Source of the DNA: Butyrivibrio sp.
GTDB taxonomy: Bacteria > Bacillota > Clostridia > Lachnospirales > Lachnospiraceae
NCBI GenBank assembly: GCA_015056575.1
Contig: SVGA01000031.1
Location: 1-32,908 of the forward strand
Direction of reading: 5' to 3'
DNA length: 32,908 nucleotides
The translations under genes and the position numbers were made by a program. A model generated the notes under the pieces. It did no database searches. It was not told the origin of the DNA and saw only the letters and a program-made list of their open reading frames with translations. This document shows positions 30,624 to 32,908 of the stretch, piece by piece. Within the stretch, counting starts at the first letter, position 1, and every line of letters starts with the position of its first letter.

Positions 30624-31480
30624 GCTTTGTTTATAGTCTCGTTAAGGCTTCCTGTTCTGTAGCCCATAAGATCCAGTGCGGTGTAGGCAAAGCCGTAGTC
30701 TTTAAAGGATAGATATATCTTTTCCCTAATGGCGGGATCCATGAGCCTTTCAAAGTCCTGTGGCAAAAGCTCGATCCTGGCAATCGCATCCTTGCTTTTT
30801 GCAACCTCTCCGTGAAGTCTCACCCTGAATTGTTTAAAGCCAAGCTCCAGAAGCAGATTCTCCGCCTTTTCAACCTTTTCAAGCTTCTCTTTGCTTATGG
30901 GGCTGCCGTAGGGAATCCTGGAGGCCAGGCAGGCAAAGGAGGGTTTATCCCAGGTGGGAAGTCCAAAGCACTCAGAAAGCCGCCTGATCTCAGCCTTGGT
31001 AAGCCCCACTTCCTTAAGAGGGCTCTTTATTTCAAGCTCAGCAAGTGCCCTCATGCCGGGTCTGTAGTCCCCGACATCATCTGCATTTGAGCCGTCAACC
31101 ACAAAGCCTTTATTCTCCCTTACAGCTATGTTCTTCATGCCGGTAAAAATAAATTTCTTGCAGTGATAACACCTATCCACGGGATTCTCTGCAAAACGGG
31201 GAATGTCATCCACATCAACCCTTGAAATAATATGCTTTACACCAAGCTTCCCACTGATCTCTTCGGACTCCTCCACTTCCCTTTCGGGAATGAAGTTCGA
31301 AACAGCGGTTGCTGCAATAACGTTGTCTCCCAGAGCATCCTTTGCCGCATACAAAAGGAAGGTGGAGTCAACCCCTGCGGAAAAAGCAACAGTCACACTC
31401 CCAAGGGATACCAGATAGTTTTTCAGATCATCATACTTTTTCTTAAGCTCTGCGGGAAGACCGTTATAATCCTGCTTCAT
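30614..31480 (-). CDS. larE: LarE-type ATP-dependent sacrificial sulfur transferase
   Basis: The 288-residue protein matches LarE, a PP-loop enzyme that adenylates the pyridinium dicarboxylate precursor and donates cysteine sulfur to build the nickel-pincer cofactor of lactate racemase-type enzymes. The PP-loop is SAGVDST (residues 34-40). The sulfur-donor cysteine is probably Cys184 in PSFACLASRIPYG, equivalent to Cys176 of Lactobacillus LarE. CYHCKK (104-109) is also conserved. larA, larB and larC are not in the window. It starts 8 bases after the BASS transporter stop; its GAGG site overlaps that stop codon, so the two are coupled. Its 3' end forms part of the shared terminator. Confidence 0.88.
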   Translation of the reverse strand: MKQDYNGLPAELKKKYDDLKNYLVSLGSVTVAFSAGVDSTFLLYAAKDALGDNVIAATAVSNFIPEREVEESEEISGKLGVKHIISRVDVDDIPRFAENPVDRCYHCKKFIFTGMKNIAVRENKGFVVDGSNADDVGDYRPGMRALAELEIKSPLKEVGLTKAEIRRLSECFGLPTWDKPSFACLASRIPYGSPISKEKLEKVEKAENLLLELGFKQFRVRLHGEVAKSKDAIARIELLPQDFERLMDPAIREKIYLSFKDYGFAYTALDLMGYRTGSLNETINKAKE

Positions 31481-31488
31481 AAAGATCC

Positions 31489-32433
31489 TCAGTCTTTCTT
31501 ATCATCTTTGTCGGTAAGTCTTCTGAACACATTGGCAAGAAGGGCTCCGGAAATATTGTGCCATACGGAAAAGACCGCTCCCGGGACTGTCGCCATGGCA
31601 AGATCAGGAAAAGCCGAGCCTGCAAGAGAGGCGGCAAGTCCGGAATTCTGCATGCCGATCTCTATAGCAAGAGCCTTCTTTCTGGTCATGGGGAGCTTAA
31701 GAACAACCCCAAGCCCGAATCCGATAATGTATCCAAGGACATTGTGAAGGATAACCACTATAAATACAAGAGCTCCGGTCTCCAAAATTCTCTCAGAGTT
31801 ATGAGAAACAACCGCTGCCACGATAAGAGTAATGGCAGTTACCGAAATGAGAGGAAGGACATCGGTAACCTTTTCCGTGTATTTACCAAAAAATCTGTTG
31901 ATGACAAATCCAAGCGCTATAGGAACAATGACAACTTTAATAATTGATATGAACATGCTCATAACATCCACGGTGACCGTGGTTTTAAGCAGCAGATACG
32001 TTATGGCCGGTGTAAGGAAAGGTGCAAGCAGGGTGTTTACGCTGGTCATTCCCACTGAAAGAGCCACATCTCCCTTAGCAAGGTAGGTCATTACATTACT
32101 TGCGGTTCCTCCCGGGCATGTTCCCACCAGGATAACGCCGGCCATAAGCCCGGCATCAAGTCCGAACAATTTTCCGAGACAAAAAGCCAGAAGGGGCATT
32201 ATTGTGAACTGGGCAACGCAGCCTATAATAATATCTCTCGGGCGCTTGAACACAATAGCAAAGTCCGAGAGCTTCAAGGTCAGTCCCATTCCAAACATGA
32301 CAACCATCAGAAGATAATTGATCCAGGAGGTCTGAACCCACAGGCATGACCTTGGAACAAACAGTGCAAGTGCTGCCACCGCAAGGACAATTACCGCCAT
32401 ATACTTTCCCACAAATTCACTTACTTTTTTCAT
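31489..32433 (-). CDS. Bile acid:sodium symporter family (BASS) transporter
   Basis: The 314-residue membrane protein has nine to ten helices and the family signatures NYLLMVVMFGMGLTLKLSDF, GVILVGTCPGGTASNVMTYL (crossing region that binds sodium and substrate) and EIGMQNSGLAASLAGSAFPD. Bacterial BASS proteins carry small organic anions such as ketopantoate or other carboxylates, not necessarily bile acids. The ATG has GAGGAGAG. It is the first gene of a two-gene unit with larE, and the partial MATE gene lies upstream on the same strand after 81 bases. Pairing with larE hints at a carboxylate linked to a nickel-pincer enzyme, but that is inference. Confidence 0.9.
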   Translation of the reverse strand: MKKVSEFVGKYMAVIVLAVAALALFVPRSCLWVQTSWINYLLMVVMFGMGLTLKLSDFAIVFKRPRDIIIGCVAQFTIMPLLAFCLGKLFGLDAGLMAGVILVGTCPGGTASNVMTYLAKGDVALSVGMTSVNTLLAPFLTPAITYLLLKTTVTVDVMSMFISIIKVVIVPIALGFVINRFFGKYTEKVTDVLPLISVTAITLIVAAVVSHNSERILETGALVFIVVILHNVLGYIIGFGLGVVLKLPMTRKKALAIEIGMQNSGLAASLAGSAFPDLAMATVPGAVFSVWHNISGALLANVFRRLTDKDDKKD

Positions 32434-32514
32434 CTTCTCTCCTCTTTCTGCCGCTTTATCGTCTATGGGCGCAGCGGATTATTTATCTCACTACAGACCG
32501 CTTTGCTATGAAAC

Positions 32515-32908
32515 TTACGCCGCCTGCTGTGCTCTCTTTGGATCCATCTTCCGTACTGTAAACAGCATCGTCACAAAGCATGCTGTTCCCCCCACCACGT
32601 TGCTTATGGGTTCCGCCGCAAAAACGCCGTCAGTCCCCATCTTAAACAGGTACGGTAATATATATGTTAAAGGGACCACGATCATTGCTTTTCTGAACAG
32701 GGAAAAGAAAATGGCATGGCCCTTTCTTCCTAAAGACTTAAATACCACCTGACCGGAATGCTGGAAGGTCATAAAGATAAAGGTGGAGAAATAAAGATTA
32801 AAGGCAGGTATGGCATCGGCAAGAATTGTTTTGTCATTACTGAATACTCCGATGACTGCTGCCGGGAACAGTCTTATGAACATCCACACCAGGAAGGTGT
32901 AGCCAAAT
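32515..32908 (-). CDS. C-terminal part of a third MATE-family transporter, cut by the window edge
   Basis: The minus-strand frame stays open from the edge (first whole codon at 32907) to TAA-type stop at 32515: FGYTFLVWMFIRLFPAAVIG, then VFSNDKTILADAIPAFNLYF and a C-terminus VRKMDPKRAQQAA. This matches the last four helices of MATE transporters of the DinF/NorM-like class. The real start lies outside the window. A short stem AGCGG/CCGCT follows the stop and may be a weak terminator before the BASS gene. Confidence 0.8.
   Translation of the reverse strand, partial: FGYTFLVWMFIRLFPAAVIGVFSNDKTILADAIPAFNLYFSTFIFMTFQHSGQVVFKSLGRKGHAIFFSLFRKAMIVVPLTYILPYLFKMGTDGVFAAEPISNVVGGTACFVTMLFTVRKMDPKRAQQAA

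Overview
The window reads as a chromosome segment of an anaerobic, moderately low-GC Firmicute of the family Lachnospiraceae, most like Butyrivibrio or Pseudobutyrivibrio. This is inference from the gene families: a GH31 alpha-glucosidase of the Blautia obeum type, a GH65 phosphorylase with beta-phosphoglucomutase, a DUF6171-like Cys-rich protein, and a secreted protein ending in a repeat common in that family. Shine-Dalgarno sites are strong (AGGAGG type), and most genes are closed by clear stem-loop terminators. No phage genes, intact insertion sequences, rRNA, complete tRNA or CRISPR arrays were seen.

Left part (1-5.5 kb). A partial gene and a lipoprotein M13 metallopeptidase lie on the minus strand. 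Then comes about 2.8 kb of accessory or decayed DNA. It holds a ribbon-helix-helix remnant, a chimera of two dead genes (M20 peptidase tail and ABC-transporter ATPase head), and an intact Phd/YefM-ParE type toxin-antitoxin pair. After these come a tRNA-like 3' end with terminator, about 500 bp packed with hairpins, and a duplicated scrap of the toxin gene's 3' end. This looks like the right edge or scar of an integrated element. A YczE/YitT-type membrane protein and a small Cys-rich protein follow.

Middle part (5.5-17.7 kb). A lipoprotein fuses a HAD phosphatase to an Agp-like histidine acid phosphatase. Next are a methyl-accepting chemotaxis protein, MscL, a 56-residue orphan protein and a GH31 alpha-glucosidase with the residues of an isomaltose-preferring enzyme. 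A tightly coupled operon kdgF, PcRGLX/YetA-like (PL26-type) protein, MATE transporter points to intracellular handling of unsaturated galacturonate oligomers from pectin. A divergent AraC-family regulator probably controls it.

Right part (17.7-32.9 kb). A second MATE gene is followed by a sugar operon (solute-binding lipoprotein, GH65 disaccharide phosphorylase, pgmB) with a LacI-family regulator upstream. The operon should convert an imported glucosyl disaccharide plus phosphate to glucose and glucose-6-phosphate, but no permease genes accompany it. Upstream of lacI is a gene-free 860-bp stretch containing a 678-bp imperfect palindrome, the most unusual structure in the window. Then come a small secreted protein, a beta-helix lipoprotein, a FIST-GGDEF diguanylate cyclase, a BASS-transporter/LarE pair, and a third, truncated MATE gene at the edge.

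Overall the segment describes a plant-polysaccharide-using gut or rumen bacterium. The best candidates for undescribed biology are the long palindrome (25586-26263), the hairpin cluster next to the toxin-antitoxin pair (3763-4265), the HAD-Agp fusion and the MATE-coupled pectin operon.
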